NCBI GenBank assembly: GCA_029706075.1
Contig: JAINUG010000396.1
Location: 186,001 to 250,000, forward strand
Source of the DNA: Aldrovandia affinis
Taxonomy: Eukaryota > Chordata > Actinopteri > Notacanthiformes > Halosauridae
Direction of reading: 5' to 3'
Length of the DNA: 64,000 bases
Within the stretch, counting starts at the first letter, position 1. Each line of letters opens with the position of its first letter. This document shows, in pieces, positions 46,210 through 57,878 of the stretch. The translations under genes were made by a program, and so were the position numbers. A model generated the notes under the pieces. That model did no database searches, was not told where the DNA came from, and worked only from the letters and a program-made list of their open reading frames with translations.

Positions 46210-46625
46210 CACTACCGTCAAAAGTTTTAGAACACCCCAATTTTCCAGTTTTTACTGAAATTTAAGCAGGTCCAGTGAATAACCTGAAATGGTACAAAGG
46301 TAAGTGGAAAACTGCCAGATATATATTTTTTTAAGTTTTTTTTGGTTACCAAAAACTGAAAAATAATGTACATTTTTAGGCAGTGAGTAGTTTCCTACAC
46401 CATAAAAAGACACTTGGAAACGGGAGGAAACTCTGACAGGAAGAGGTCGGGCAGACCCAAAGGCACAACAAAATCAGAAGACAAGTTTCTGAGAGTCAAC
46501 AGCTTGCATGATAGGCAGCTCACAGGACAACAGCTTCAAGCACAACTTAACACTGGTCGAAGTAAGGAAGTCTCAGTTTCAACTGTGAAGAGAAGACTTC
46601 ACAATTGGTGTCTATTGTTATCAGC
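46210..46625 (+). mobile_element. Tc1-like transposon, left end and transposase N-terminus
   Basis: Begins after TA with CACTACCGTCAAAAG, the TIR also seen at 4942 and 15690. After ~200 bp, SDRKRSGRPKGTTKSEDKF and STVKRRLHNW match the N-terminal paired-like DNA-binding domain of Tc1 transposases, including the GRPK AT-hook-like motif. The catalytic domain is missing; the fragment ends near 46625. Confidence 0.72.
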
Positions 46626-46852
46626 TGGCATTTGCCACTTAGTGCCTAGCACCACTCATCTTTATCAGTAACCTTAGTTCTGGAAAGCGGCAGATTTTTG
46701 CGGGAGCATCCCCGTCCTAGCCTCCCCGTACGAAGACTCAACAAACAGGAGTCCACCGAGGGAGGCCAGCTAAGGAGTGCTCGCCGCACGGTAAGTATTA
46801 TAGTTTTGTCTCTTCCTGTTCGTCCTCTGCATCTAACACCACATGCAACCTC
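46626..46852. other. unassigned sequence
   Basis: GC-balanced block between the Tc1 fragment and the hAT terminus. Nothing recognised. Confidence 0.4.
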
Positions 46853-47525
46853 TAGGGCTGTCCCCGACTAAAACAAATCTTGGTCGACCAACAGTCGTCT
46901 GTTTTTTTCGATTGGTCGATTGGTCGAAACGTTATTTCTATATGACACACCCTATTTATTTTAATAAATACAACTATATGCACACTGCGCTTGTCTTGTG
47001 TTTTATAACTTTCTTAAGTGAATGACACAAATGAGTAACAATAGGCTAATGACTTTATGGAGCCGGAGTTCAAGATTACCTGAAAGAAAAAAAACTTCTC
47101 CGTTCCGAGCCTCCTTGCAGATTCTGCTGTTGCGCTTGTGAAGTTGCGGTATGGCCACATAATAGGCTGATGCTTTTATTTGACCACAACCATAACACAT
47201 TCTAATGTGTAGGCTATGTTTTATTTAATTAACCAGGTTGGTCTCATTGGGATTTAAAATCTCTTTTGCAAAAAAATAGGCTAACAAACGAATTATCACA
47301 CATAGTCTAATGTCTTAAATTGTAGCCTAAAGCTGAACATAAAGTGGCTATAGCCTATCGAAAATAACTTACTCGAGTCGGAGACCATCCGATGGCCTAC
47401 TTCCCCAGTCGTTCCATGTTATGGCACAGGAACACTAGTTTGTCCACATTTTTTGGCAAAAGGCTGCTCCTCGTTTTATTAACGATAAACCCTGCCTTGG
47501 AAAACACGCTTGCAAAGTTTACATT
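46853..47525 (-). mobile_element. hAT fragment with transposase C-terminus
   Basis: The terminus is TAGGGCTGTCCCC at 46853. On the minus strand, 47520-47410 encodes SVFSKAGFIVNKTRSSLLP and NVDKLVFLCHNM, the end of the hATC dimerisation region. Upstream transposase is lost beyond about 47525. Confidence 0.65.
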
Positions 47526-47727
47526 CCACTTTTTTTTGGACCGTCCGCGACTAAAACGAAATGCTGCCATACATACTTTTTTCTTTGACATAATGCTCTT
47601 AGGTTATATCTAAATGAGTAATTAAAGTATGCCTATATCACTAATCTTAACTGTAGGCAAATCTTAGGCTACAATTAAAATGAGGAGGTGCACATACATA
47701 AAAAAAATAATAATAATTATAATTTTA

Positions 47728-47885
47728 CGAACCTTTTCCTTCCCAGTGTTACAGGTATGGTGCGCAGCTTCCTGCAATGATGTCTATCGCTGTATACTGC
47801 ACTGTGATCTCTTGCGCAATCTATAATTGTTCCTACCATGTATTAATGCAATCTGCTAAATGCTTAAAATATAAAAATGTAAAAT
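47728..47885 (+). mobile_element. L2 LINE tail (family A), ~160 bp
   Basis: Matches the 3' end at 38053-38232: CCTTCCCAGTGTTACAGG, GCAATGATGTCTATCGC, TCCTACCATGTATTAATGC and the AAATGT tail. It provides an empty-site comparison for the DD35E insertion at 43144. Confidence 0.8.
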
Positions 47886-48116
47886 GCACATTCGCATGCC
47901 TAAAACAAGAAGGATACAATATAGGCTACATGAAAGGGGGTGTTACACATGTTAGTTATAAATATATAAACCATACGATTAGCAAAACACACTTATTATA
48001 AAATGTTACTTTTATTAGTTTTGCAGAATTATTCACAACATTACTATAGTGGCTTCCCTTATCAAAAAACAATTTCAGCCACCAAATCAACTTAAAGGTC
48101 AATTGTGGCTCCAACA
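47886..48116 (-). mobile_element. BEL/Pao 3' LTR start and unassigned left part
   Basis: On the minus strand the purine run GGGGCCGGGA is followed at 48116 by TGTTGGAGCC, identical to the start of the 5' LTR at 59983, so this is the polypurine tract and 3' LTR junction. Only the first ~36 bp match the 5' LTR; the remaining sequence to 47886 differs, so the 3' LTR is truncated or replaced. Confidence 0.5.
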
Positions 48117-48450
48117 TCCCGGCCCCTAATTGTTTACATCATAAAACAAAACAATTATATTTAAGTTATAAAGGAGCCAACACTACCACACAATATATAA
48201 GCAAATCATAATTCAACGATAATATACGATGTTTTTCAACAACATTCTTCCTTTTTTTTACAATGATTCTTTAAATAAATCCATGTTTTCCTTTTTTTTT
48301 GTTTCAAGGTTCAAGGTTTGTGAAAAGGCTTAAAACCTTAAGTCTGTGGTGTGTAGGTGTAAAGGCGCAACAGTCCAGCGCAGGTAGGTGTGTGAAGGTG
48401 CAACCTTCCATAGTGTATGTAGGTGATTGACTGCTGACTCAATCTTGAGC

Positions 48451-49745
48451 TCAGTCCACTGCTTCCTGGAGCAGACAGAGCTTATCCACAGGTCTTTGTA
48501 GAATGTTAGTCCTGGTTCTCACCAGAACACTCCAAACAAGACCTTTAGATCCAGGCAAGGTCTTCACCACACGGCCCATGAGCCATGAGTTCCTGGGTGC
48601 TGTCTCGTCTACTATGACCACAAGATTGTCAGGACTGAGGTTACGCTTAAGGTTGTTCCACTTGCTCCTTTGTTGCATGAGTGGGAGATATTCCCTAACC
48701 CATCTCCTCCAGAAGAGGTCAGCAAGGTATTGTGCCTGCTTCCATCTCCTCCGTGAGTAGAGGTCTCCTTTTTGGAATAGTCCTGGTGGCATGATCAGTT
48801 TGGTTTTCAGCTGAAGTAGGTGGTTTGGTGTGAGGGGCTCTAGATCGTTAGGATCACTTGACGCTGTAGTTATTGGTCGTTCATTCATGATTGCCTCAAC
48901 CTCGCATAAAGCCGTCTGTAATGTCTCGTCATCCAATGTTTGCTCCTTCAAGACTGAATAAAGGGTATTTTTGATGAGTCTGATCAGCCTTTCCCAGACC
49001 ACACCATGGTGGGCTCCAGAAGGGGGGTTGAACGTCTATTTGACTCCATCTTTGAGCGGTGCATTTTGAATTCTGTTGTGATCCAATCCCTTCAGAGCCT
49101 CCCTGAGCTCTTTCTCCGCCCCCACAAAGTTTGTTCCGTTATCCGTTCGAATGCTTGTTATTGGTCCTCTGCGACATATGAATCTGTGCAGGGTATTGAT
49201 GCAGGAGTCCAAGTAGCTTGCCACTTCTAAGTGGATGGCTCGACTCACCAAGCAGGTGAAGATTACTCCCCACCGTTTCACACGGGAATTACCTCGTTTC
49301 ACTTCAATTGGTCCGAAGTAATCGATGCCCACATGTGTGAAGGGTGGAAGATCTGGCGAGACACGATCTTCTGGAAGGTCCGATATCTTCTGCTCTCCAA
49401 CCTTTGCCTGCATGCGCCTGCAGAAAACACAGGTCCTGATGAGTTAGCACAAGGTAGCCAAAAACATTGCTGTAATTTGGAGAGCATGTGACTTCTCCCT
49501 GAGTGGCTAACCTGCTGATGGATGTGTCGCAGGATCAACTTGGATATGTAGGAATCTTTGGGTAGGATAATTTGATTCTTTAGTTCCATTGGCATAGCCA
49601 TCTTACTTATCGGTCCTCCCACTCTCAGAATCCCATGGTCATCCACTACAGGATCCAGTTTACAGATGGAGCTGTCTCTTTTAACTGCTTTTCTGGTCTC
49701 CAGGAGGGTAAGTTCCTGTTTAAAATGCTGTCTCTGTTCGAACAA
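48451..49745 (-). pseudogene. BEL/Pao integrase region
   Basis: Three frames. 49745-49299 has the zinc-binding His pair in the HIHQQVSHSG block and LSKLQQCFWLP. 49413-49036 has the catalytic core, THVGIDYFGP with the first aspartate and IRTDNGTNF with the second. 49002-48451 has GVVWERLIR with the glutamate, MNERPI and the BEL-type C-terminus, including WKQAQYLADLFWRRW and RGVVK-type beta strands. A change of frame near 49300-49400 and a stop near 49030 break it. Role in the intact family: joining element DNA to host DNA. Confidence 0.82.
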
Positions 49746-49763
49746 AATGATGGATTTTTCCGC

Positions 49764-51777
49764 CTAATTTATGTCCTCCACAGACAGTCTGTCTGCTCCA
49801 TATGTTGCTTTGAACTGATCCATTTGCTGCTCCTTTGGGGAATTTGGAGGTGCCGGGTCTGATCCTGGATCAGTCTTTGCGAGAGTTTTCTTCCTCTGGC
49901 TCAGCAGTAGGAGTCGTCCTTTCAACTTCAATATCCAGGCAACAGCTTTTTTCAGCCTGCTCGAAGATGAGTAGTGCTCAATAAGCTTGCTGATTGGATT
50001 ATTTTCTTCCATGCTTGTGATATTCACAGAGATGATTTTTCTTACCTCCTGTTCATCTGGATGGATTTCTCCAAGGTTCTCTGGGATCTTTGGCCATTTG
50101 CTTTCATTCTTCTCCAGGAATTCAGGACCTTTTAGCCATCTTGATGCCAGGAATGGTTCCACATGCAGCCCACGTGACGCATCATCAGCTGGGTTATTTT
50201 TGGAGCTCACATACCGCCACTGTTTCTCTTGAGAAAGGTCATGGATCACTGTTACTCTGTTGGCCACGTAAGTATGGAATCTTCTTGTTTGGTTGTGGAT
50301 GTATTTCAGCACCGATGTACTGTCAGTCCAGAAAGTGGAGTCTTCAAGCTGCAGCTGGAGCTCCTTTCTCAACATCCTGTCCACTCTAACTGCTAATGTT
50401 GCCGCCGCAAGCTCTAGCCTGGGAATCGTCATCTGTTTGAGTGGAGTCACTCTTGATTTCCCCAGAACAAATGTTACGTGGACCTTTTCCATACTGTTGG
50501 TAAATCTGAGGTAATCTACAGTGCCATATCCCAGTTCACTTGCGTCGCAGAAGTGGTGCAGCTCTGCAGTCATGACTTGACCAAAGTTCTCTGGCTTCAT
50601 GCATCTGTTAACTTGGAAGGTACGTAGCTGATCCAACTCAGTGATCCACCTCTGCCATAGCTTGGATAATTCCTCTGGGATGGTTTCATTCCAACCCAAC
50701 TTTGTTTTGCAGAGCTCTTGTAGGAATTGCTTGGCCTTCAGAATGAATGGGCAAAGGAAACCAAAGGGATCGTAGATCGAGCTGACGGTTGAGAGGATCC
50801 CTCTCCTTGTAGGGGGTCTGGTCTTGATGGTAACTCGGAAGATGAACATGTCGCTTTCAATGTCCCAGTGGATCCCAAGTGCCCTTTCGATAGGTGGCTG
50901 TTCTTTGTCCAAGTCCATTTCCTTGACCAGTTTTCCTTTATGTTCCTCAGGAATAGATGCTAATACTTCCTGGCTGTTACTGACGAATTTGGTCAATACG
51001 AAGCCTCCTTGGAAGCACGCATCCTTGAGGTCTTTGGTGAGCTGGATAGCTTGTTCTGCAGTGGGCACGGACTTGAGACAGTCATCAACGTAGAAGTTGC
51101 GTTTGATTGTCTCAGTTATCTCCTCATCATACCTCTTGGTGTTGTCATCTGCAGCCCGTTGTAGGGCGAAGTTGGCAATACTGGGGGATGACACAGCGCC
51201 GAAGAGATGGACCTTCATTCGGTATACCTCCAAGGGCTTGCTTGTGTCACCACCTAGCCACCACAGGAATCTCAGAAAATCGTCTTGGACTCGTACTTGG
51301 TAGAACATTGCTTCAATATCTCCCATCACAGCGATTTGTTCTTGGCGGAACCTGAGCAAGACACCGATAAGGGTGTTCATCAGGTCAGGGCCTTGGAGGA
51401 GTTATCTTAAGAGATGTGCCTTTGTATCTTGATGTGCAGTCAAACACCACTCTAAGCTTGCCTTTCTGCTTATGGTAAACACCGTGATGCGGTATGTACC
51501 ATACCTGGCCGTCATTCCGGTGAAGCTGCTCTTGTGGGACTTTCTCTGCGTACCCTTTGCCGATTACATCATCCATGAAGGTGTTATACTCCAAAGCGTA
51601 GCTCTCATCTTTCCTGAACCTCTTAAGCAGGTTCATGGTGCGCTGCTCTGCCATATCATGGTTGTCTGGCATAACCACGTCCTTATCACGAAGAGGTAAG
51701 GCTAAGTGGTAGTGGCCATCTTGGAGGGTGATTGAGTTTGATGCTATCTCCATGAACTTCTTATCCTCACCTGACAT
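49764..51777 (-). pseudogene. BEL/Pao reverse transcriptase and RNase H region
   Basis: 51777-51385 carries the N-terminal fingers (HHGVYHKQKGKLRVVFDC). 51380-49764, 538 codons long, carries IEAMFYQVRV with the first catalytic aspartate, LFGAVSSPSIANFAL, the YVDD box, SIYDPFGFLCPF, and an RNase H segment with HHFCDASELGYG, PRLELAAA, FWTDSTSVL and SKNNPADDASRG. The two frames are offset by one shift near 51380-51400. The YVDD box and the RNase H acidic residues are intact, so decay is limited. Confidence 0.87.
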
Positions 51778-51886
51778 TTCACTCTTCTCTTCATACTCCT
51801 TTTCCGAGAAGTCCTGGTTATATTGTCTGATGACGATGATTGTCTGAGGAGTTCACCTAGGTCGCCAATCGATATCCGGTTGGCCA

Positions 51887-52617
51887 TCATTGCAGGAGGT
51901 TCAGATACGTCCATAGCAGTGCAAGTGACAGTGCAGTGACCACCCATCCAAATAAAGTCTTGACCGCATATGGTCCATTCCCCTGGCTGTTGATGATGTG
52001 CCAAGGTTCCATCGCCTTAGGAACATTGATTCCTATCAGGAGATCGATGTCGGCATCAATTTCATCCAACTGGATTCCGCTGAGATATGGCCACTTTCCC
52101 AAATTGTTTTGGGTAGGTATGTTCTCCTTTGAGACAGGGATCCTATCCTGGGTGTAAACCCTAGGTAGGTCGAGGTGGGTGGTGCCCTCTAGATTGCTCA
52201 CTTCCAATCCTGTGAGTCCATAGCTCTTAACAGGTCTTTCCTGTCCCATTGTTCGCAGGAGAATCTCTGTTTTCCATCCTTTAGCATGAAGCCGCTTCAT
52301 GAGGTTCTCCGTGCAGAACGTCGCCGAGCTGCCAGGGTCCAGGAATGCATAGGTTAAGACAGACTTATTCCTCTTCGTCACTTTGACTCGGACAGGCACA
52401 ATTGCCAGCATGCAATTCCTACCGGCCCCAGTGGCTTCACCGGCTGAGACGAGAGCACTGCTGACTGATGTTCCACTGGTTTGAGTGGGAGTGACCTTTT
52501 GTTGAGGTTCCAGGTCTGAGGTTTCCATCCTTTCGATGTGTAACATGGTTGGGTGTCTCTTTTGACATTTTTGACATGTCAGCTTTCTTTTACAATCCTT
52601 GCGTAGATGTCCCTTTG
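51887..52617 (-). pseudogene. BEL/Pao nucleocapsid end and protease region
   Basis: Just inside the TTAA site a Lys/Arg/Cys-rich stretch (C-x2-C-x3-H spaced) forms a zinc-knuckle-like motif, followed from 52546 by an aspartic protease with the active-site block FLDPGSSA and the downstream ALLI-type segment DLLIGINVP. The usual DTG or DSG reads DPG. A frame change joins it to the reverse transcriptase region near 51890-51780. Confidence 0.72.
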
Positions 52618-54459
52618 TTAACCCTCTGAGGTCCGTGCTAAGCTTTTAGATGGTTTGTGATTTTGGCATGGTCTGATATTTATCTCAATTTCATCAATTT
52701 AACAAACATTTACTCCAAAGTGTTTGATATTTTTATTTGAAGGACAATCACAGCTACATTTCTATGCCATCAATAGTTTGGTCAGTATCATATGCAGCTT
52801 GTAAATAGATCCTACAAACACACAAATTAAAAATAGTAAATTTTTCTGCTGTCACAAAAGTTGTGAAAGCACACACTAAACTATAGTGACGAATTGTTTT
52901 GCCAATGTGCGTTTGTTCATCAAGGTCTTGGTTATGTAAGGGTGTGAAAACAGTTTCGCACATCTGAGATCTAAATAGCTAAAAACCTGTTTTTATCAGA
53001 ACTGGTCACATTTATTTCAGGCTGTGGGAGGGCTAAATGCTAAATACCTGAATATTCATTATTCATTGTCCACACCTCTAAGATCTGTCAGATGGGCCAT
53101 CTCTCTCTCAAAGGCCATCAGAGTAAGCAAGTCAGTGAGCCATGCAGAAGACAGGAAAAAAAAAAAGCTCTTTTCATTTTGGAAGATTTATTGAAAACAG
53201 CAGCCAAACTACAGTATATACAGGGGAATGCCACATATTTCAAGTCATACAGCCTAACAATAATGCACATAATATCCTCCTGAGACCCAAGGAAAAAAAG
53301 GGTCTTCCAATTAAACTTGTTTTGTGATTTCATGCCTCTTTAGAGTTAAAACAACAACTCACAATTTAGATTTTAAATGGCTAAGCAATATTTGAGTTAC
53401 CATTTCTCCTTTCACGACAAGCGCTTCTTGTGGCAGCAGCCATTTTGGCTCTTCAGGAAGAGGGGGTTTCCCTCATTGTGTGCCTATTGCAATTTGTTAC
53501 GTTGCAACACGCGGAATATGTTTGGCGTCACAAGACGCGGAATTCATATATTTTCACGAGTATTTGAAAACAAGCGAAATAAAATAAATATCAGCATAGA
53601 CTGTTGCTGGCAGATTGCAAGCGTAAACACAGACAAGATGCTACATACGATTTTTTTATTACATTTTAGGCTGTTTGAAAAGTATTCTTCCATAGATCTT
53701 GTGTGCATATTGCAATTTGTTACGTTGCAACACGCGGAATATGTAGTCACAAGACGCGGAATTCATATATTGAATATATATACGAGTATTTGATAACATG
53801 GCAAATCAAATATAGTTACTTACTCTTCGTCAGTTATTGTCCTCGTCGCTTTCCATCAATGCTCTCAAACACTGCAGCGCAGAAAATCTTTCCATCTTGA
53901 ATAAAATTGTATGTCTGTATAAAATCTTGCTTCAAATTGTCGACAGTTTGTGTTGTTTACGCGGCGTTTTCACACATGGCCCCACGCCCCCCCACACACC
54001 TCCCGAAACTAGCACCTAGTTACCATGTCAATAGAAAGGGGACGTTACTACCAGGTAAAAAAGAGAGTAAAGGCAAGGTTTACTTTTGGTCTAATTAACC
54101 TAATTTAAAAATCCCATTTGATTTGCCAGTGCTCAAATCGGAAAGTCGCGATTCTAAGGTTTCTGTCAATGTTTTTGTCGCGTGTGTAAGATAAGATAAG
54201 ATAAGATAAAACGTTATTTATATAGCACCCTTCCCAGCACGAGTGCACAGAGTGCTTCACAACAAGGTCACCAAAAAAGTTAAATATCAAAATTAAAATG
54301 CATTAATACATTAATGTACATTAAAAAACATAAAACCTAAAACCTTCAAATATCAAATATCAAATTAAAATACATGCAAATCTCACAATAAAAGATACAA
54401 AAGTGCAATAAAACAGTACAGGACAAGCAAGTCACAAGCAAAAACGGCAGTTAAGTCTC

Positions 54460-56143
54460 TCAATACCCAAACGCCTGCCTAAACAGGTGCGTTTTCAGCT
54501 GCCCCTTGAAACTGATCACTGAGGCCGAAGCTCTCAAGTCCGGGGGGAGTGTGTTCCAGAGCCTTGGTGCTACCGCCCCAAAAGCCCGGTCACCCTTTGT
54601 TTTGAGCCTGGTCCGAGGCTCCATCAGGAGACCCTGGTCGGACGACCTCAGCGACCGGCTGGATGAGTAGGGCAGGATAAGGTCGCACAAGTAACTGGGG
54701 GCTTGACCGTGGAGGGCTTTGTATGCGAACACCAGTACCTTGTACTGGATCCTGAAATGCACAGGTAGCCAATGCAGGGAGGCAAGTATGGGTGTGATAT
54801 GACAAGATTTTTTGGACCTGGTGAGCAAACGGGCAGCTGCATTTTGGACCAGTTGTAGCCGATCCACAGATGATTTGTTAAAACATGTGAACAGTGAGTT
54901 ACAATAATCAAGCCTGGATGATATAAATGCGTGAACAGACATTTCCAGCTCTGCATGTGACACAATGGACCTGAGTTTAGCAATATTCCTGAGGTGGAAA
55001 AAGCAGCTGCGGGTCAAGGATTTAACATGTTTGTCCAAATGCATGGATTGATCAAAGTTAACACCAAGGTTTCTAATATCAGAGCGGACATTTTCTTTTA
55101 GGGACCCCATATGATTTGCGACCCTTGCGGCAACACTATCTGAGGCTATGATTAGAACTTCAGTCTTTGCCGCATTGAGCTGGAGGAAGTTACTCGCCAA
55201 CCAGTCTTCAATGGCAGATAAACATTCGTGTAATATGTTGAGTTTCAGCATATCATCAGGTCTAAAAGAAAAATACAGCTGGATATCATCCGCGTAGCAG
55301 TGATATGACACACCCTTAAAGTTATTGATAATGAGGCCTAGGGGGAGCATGTATAGGGAAAAAATAAGTGGAGCCAAAACAGAACCCTGTGGCACGCCAC
55401 AGGGTAGGGGAGCGGAGTTGGACTTAAAAGGGCCAACGGCCACCGCAAAACTTCTCTCTCTGAGGTAGGAGGCGAACCAGTCTAGGGCGCTCCCAGAGAC
55501 GCCCACCCACTCGCTAAGCCTATCTAACAGGATGCGGTGATCAACCGTGTCAAAAGCTGCACTAAGATCTAGCAGGACCAACACGGCACATTTGCCTGAG
55601 TCTGCAGACATCAAAATATCATTGGAAACTCTAAGAAGAGCTGTTTCTGTGGAGTGGTTTTACGAAAACCTGATTGGAATTTGTCTAAAATATCCTGGTT
55701 ATTCAGAAAAGTAGAGAGCTGGTTGGCGACAACTTTTTCTAAAACTTTTGAGACAAAGGGTAGCTTGGAGATGGGCCTGTAATTTTTGGAGGGAGGGGTC
55801 AAGGTTGGATTTTTTTAAGGAGGGGCTGAACGACCGCCTGCTTAAAATAGGATGGGACAGAGCCAGATTCAAGGGAGCTGTTTATAATAGAGACCAAGCA
55901 AGGGCCGACAGAGCTGATAACTTCCTTTAGCATAGATGTTGGTAAAATATCTAACGGACTGGAGGAAGATTTCATGGAGCTCACTAAATCGGTTAGGTCA
56001 TGCAGGGAGATACCAGAGAAACTACTCAGAGTTGCCTGCCTAGCTGGACAGATGGGGAGGGGGGAGGGGGAGGGGGTGATACTGGCCCTCACCTCAGCAA
56101 CCTTGTTCACAAAAACACAAAAGAAAACCATTGCAGTCTTCAT
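54460..56143 (-). pseudogene. L2 reverse transcriptase and C-terminal region, two shifts
   Basis: 56143-55799 covers the segment ahead of the palm, ending VVQPLLKKI. 55802-55611 has KNYRPISKLPFVSKVLEK and FQSGFRKTTPQK. 55614-54460 (384 codons) has [52 protein letters not shown] with the catalytic YADD, LNAAKTEVLIIA, SSRLDYCNSLFTCF and LASLHWLPVHFR, ending WNTLPPDLRA. Shifts near 55800 and 55612 separate them. RT catalytic residues are preserved. Confidence 0.85.
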
Positions 56144-57765
56144 TTGAGAAAACAGGTACAGGGGAGAGGAGGGCTAACAATATTGTTGATGGTTTTAAAC
56201 AGTACGCTGGGATTTCGCTTACTAGGAGTGATGAGGTTAGCGAAAAAAGCAGCCCTAGCATTCTTAACCATATCATTGAGTTCAGATAAAAGATCTTTAA
56301 GATAGAGACGGTGGACCTGGAGGTTGGTAGCTTTCCACAGCCGCTCTGTTTTGCGACATTTACGCCTAAGATTGCGGATATCCTCATTTAGCCAAGGAGA
56401 AGAATTAAGAACGGGGACACTACGAGTTACAAGGGGGGCGACATCGTCTAGAATAACAGAGCAGTGTGTGTTAAAAGCGTGAACCAAGCTCTCTACGTCG
56501 TCATGACATGACTCAAATAAGTTGCTATCAAAAGCAGCAGAGAAGTTCTCCACTGCGGGACTGTTTACAACGCGCGAGCTTTTTACCCGTTTCACCGGTA
56601 CATAGTCATTGTCAACAACCAAGTTAAAAAGTACACATTTGTGATCGGTAACAGATAGCTCCTCAGTGCCAACAATACTGACTTTTAAACCCATTGTGAA
56701 CACAAGATCTAACGTGTTTCCTTTGTTATGCGTCGGACCAGACACATGTTGGGTGAAATGAAGCGACTCAGTAATGCTTTGGAAGTTAACAGCAAAATTG
56801 TCTGAGCTATCGTTTACATGAATGTTAAAATCCCCGATCATAAGGACTCTCTCAAATCGGATGGTGGAGGCTAAGAACTCCCCAAAATCAGATAAAAATG
56901 ACCCGTTTTTGCCAGGAGGGCGATAGATTAAAACACAATAAAACGGATTTGAGCGCCCGACTTTAGTCATTTGCACTTCGAAAGAAGAGAAAGTTCCAGT
57001 GCATACCGTGCGGGTAGAGAAGTAATCTCTGTGAAACGAAGCGAGTCCCCCTCCTTGACCGGTTGTTCTGGGGGTACAGGAGTAGGCACAGTTTTGAGGA
57101 CAAAGTTCGTTTAGTGAGACATAATCCTCAGCTTTCTGCCAAGTCTCTGTGATAAGCAGGAAATCCAGGTCCTTATCGACGAAGAAATCGTTAAGTAAAA
57201 ACGATTTGTTAGCAACAGATCGGGCGTTTAACAGTCCAAAGCATATGCAGTCAGAGCCTGATCTGCCAAAGGTAGAGGCCCGAGGCAATGAACGTAGACA
57301 CCCAGGCACTGAAGCCACTCTGGTGTACGTCTGGCGCCGTCTTATCGGGGCAAAAGCAGGTAGCTCCGACGGTGAAGCAGGGAGGATGGGTCGGAGGCAG
57401 GACAGCCTCACGTTGTGGCCAGCAGCCATGGAGAAGGTGTGGAGCATGGAGGAGGGGCGGCATCGGGTCCTTACCGCAACTCCAGCTCGTCTTCCCCTTC
57501 GCCTCGCCCGCTGATTCCGGGGGCAGTCACAGCATGGAGACCAAATTGAAACAGGTAGCTGGAAACGCAGAGCGCGGTGGGAGCTCCATTTTACGAAATG
57601 TTGCGACAGAGAGTTTGCCACCGAGGCACCAATATCCAGCAGTGTTTGGCGATCGTACAAAACAGCCGATTTTACCCGATCAGACAGAACGACGTAAACA
57701 GGAACAGGACAAACAATATCGGTAGCAAGCGAAAGACGACTAGCAGCCGACATAGGCGCGGCCAT
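56140..57765 (-). pseudogene. L2 endonuclease frame (541 codons)
   Basis: First ATG at 57765, about 20 nt into the element. The N-terminal ~180 residues are Arg/Ser/Pro-rich without a clear domain. Endonuclease motifs follow: FGLLNARSVANKSFLLNDF, LLITETW, GQGGGLASFHRDYF, CVLIYRPPGKNGSF, LMIGDFNIHV, GNTLDLVFTMG and SVTDHKCVLF. These cover the catalytic Asn, Glu, Asp and His positions of the APE fold. After that comes a linker with KCRKTERLWKATN. The frame ends at 56140 by a shift into the reverse transcriptase part, so the protein is broken although this domain looks intact. Confidence 0.82.
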
Positions 57766-57878
57766 CTTTGACAGGTGTCAGCTGACAGTGTATGATAAAA
57801 TATCGCGAAGTTAGAAATAGTAATATACTTTTATTGCTGCTGGGAGCGGCGCCGCTCCCGTCGACCTCAGGGGGTTAA

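Larger units (their letters stand above)
54189..57787 (-). mobile_element. nearly full-length L2 LINE (3.6 kb) inside e2
   Basis: Flanked by GTGTA at 54184-54188 and 57788-57792, a 5-bp duplication. The uninterrupted sequence occurs in e1 (GTGTATGATAAAAT at 29335). The 3' end has a (TATCT)n tail (GATAA repeats on the plus strand at 54189-54210). It retains endonuclease, reverse transcriptase and C-terminal domain. Clearly distinct from family A and from the copy at 18988 by its tail. Confidence 0.88.
52622..57874. mobile_element. TTAA-target element e2, carrying a nested L2 LINE
   Basis: TTAA at 52618-52621 and 57875-57878. Ends CCCTCTGAGGTCC and GACCTCAGGGGG. The gag frame of the BEL/Pao host is in phase on the two sides once one TTAA is counted, so the boundaries are exact. 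Its own length without the L2 is about 1.65 kb. It contains a partial tandem duplication (GCAATTTGTTACGTTGCAAC at about 53488 and 53713). A perfect 18-bp palindrome lies at 57842-57859, 15 bp inside the right end. No transposase. Confidence 0.87.
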
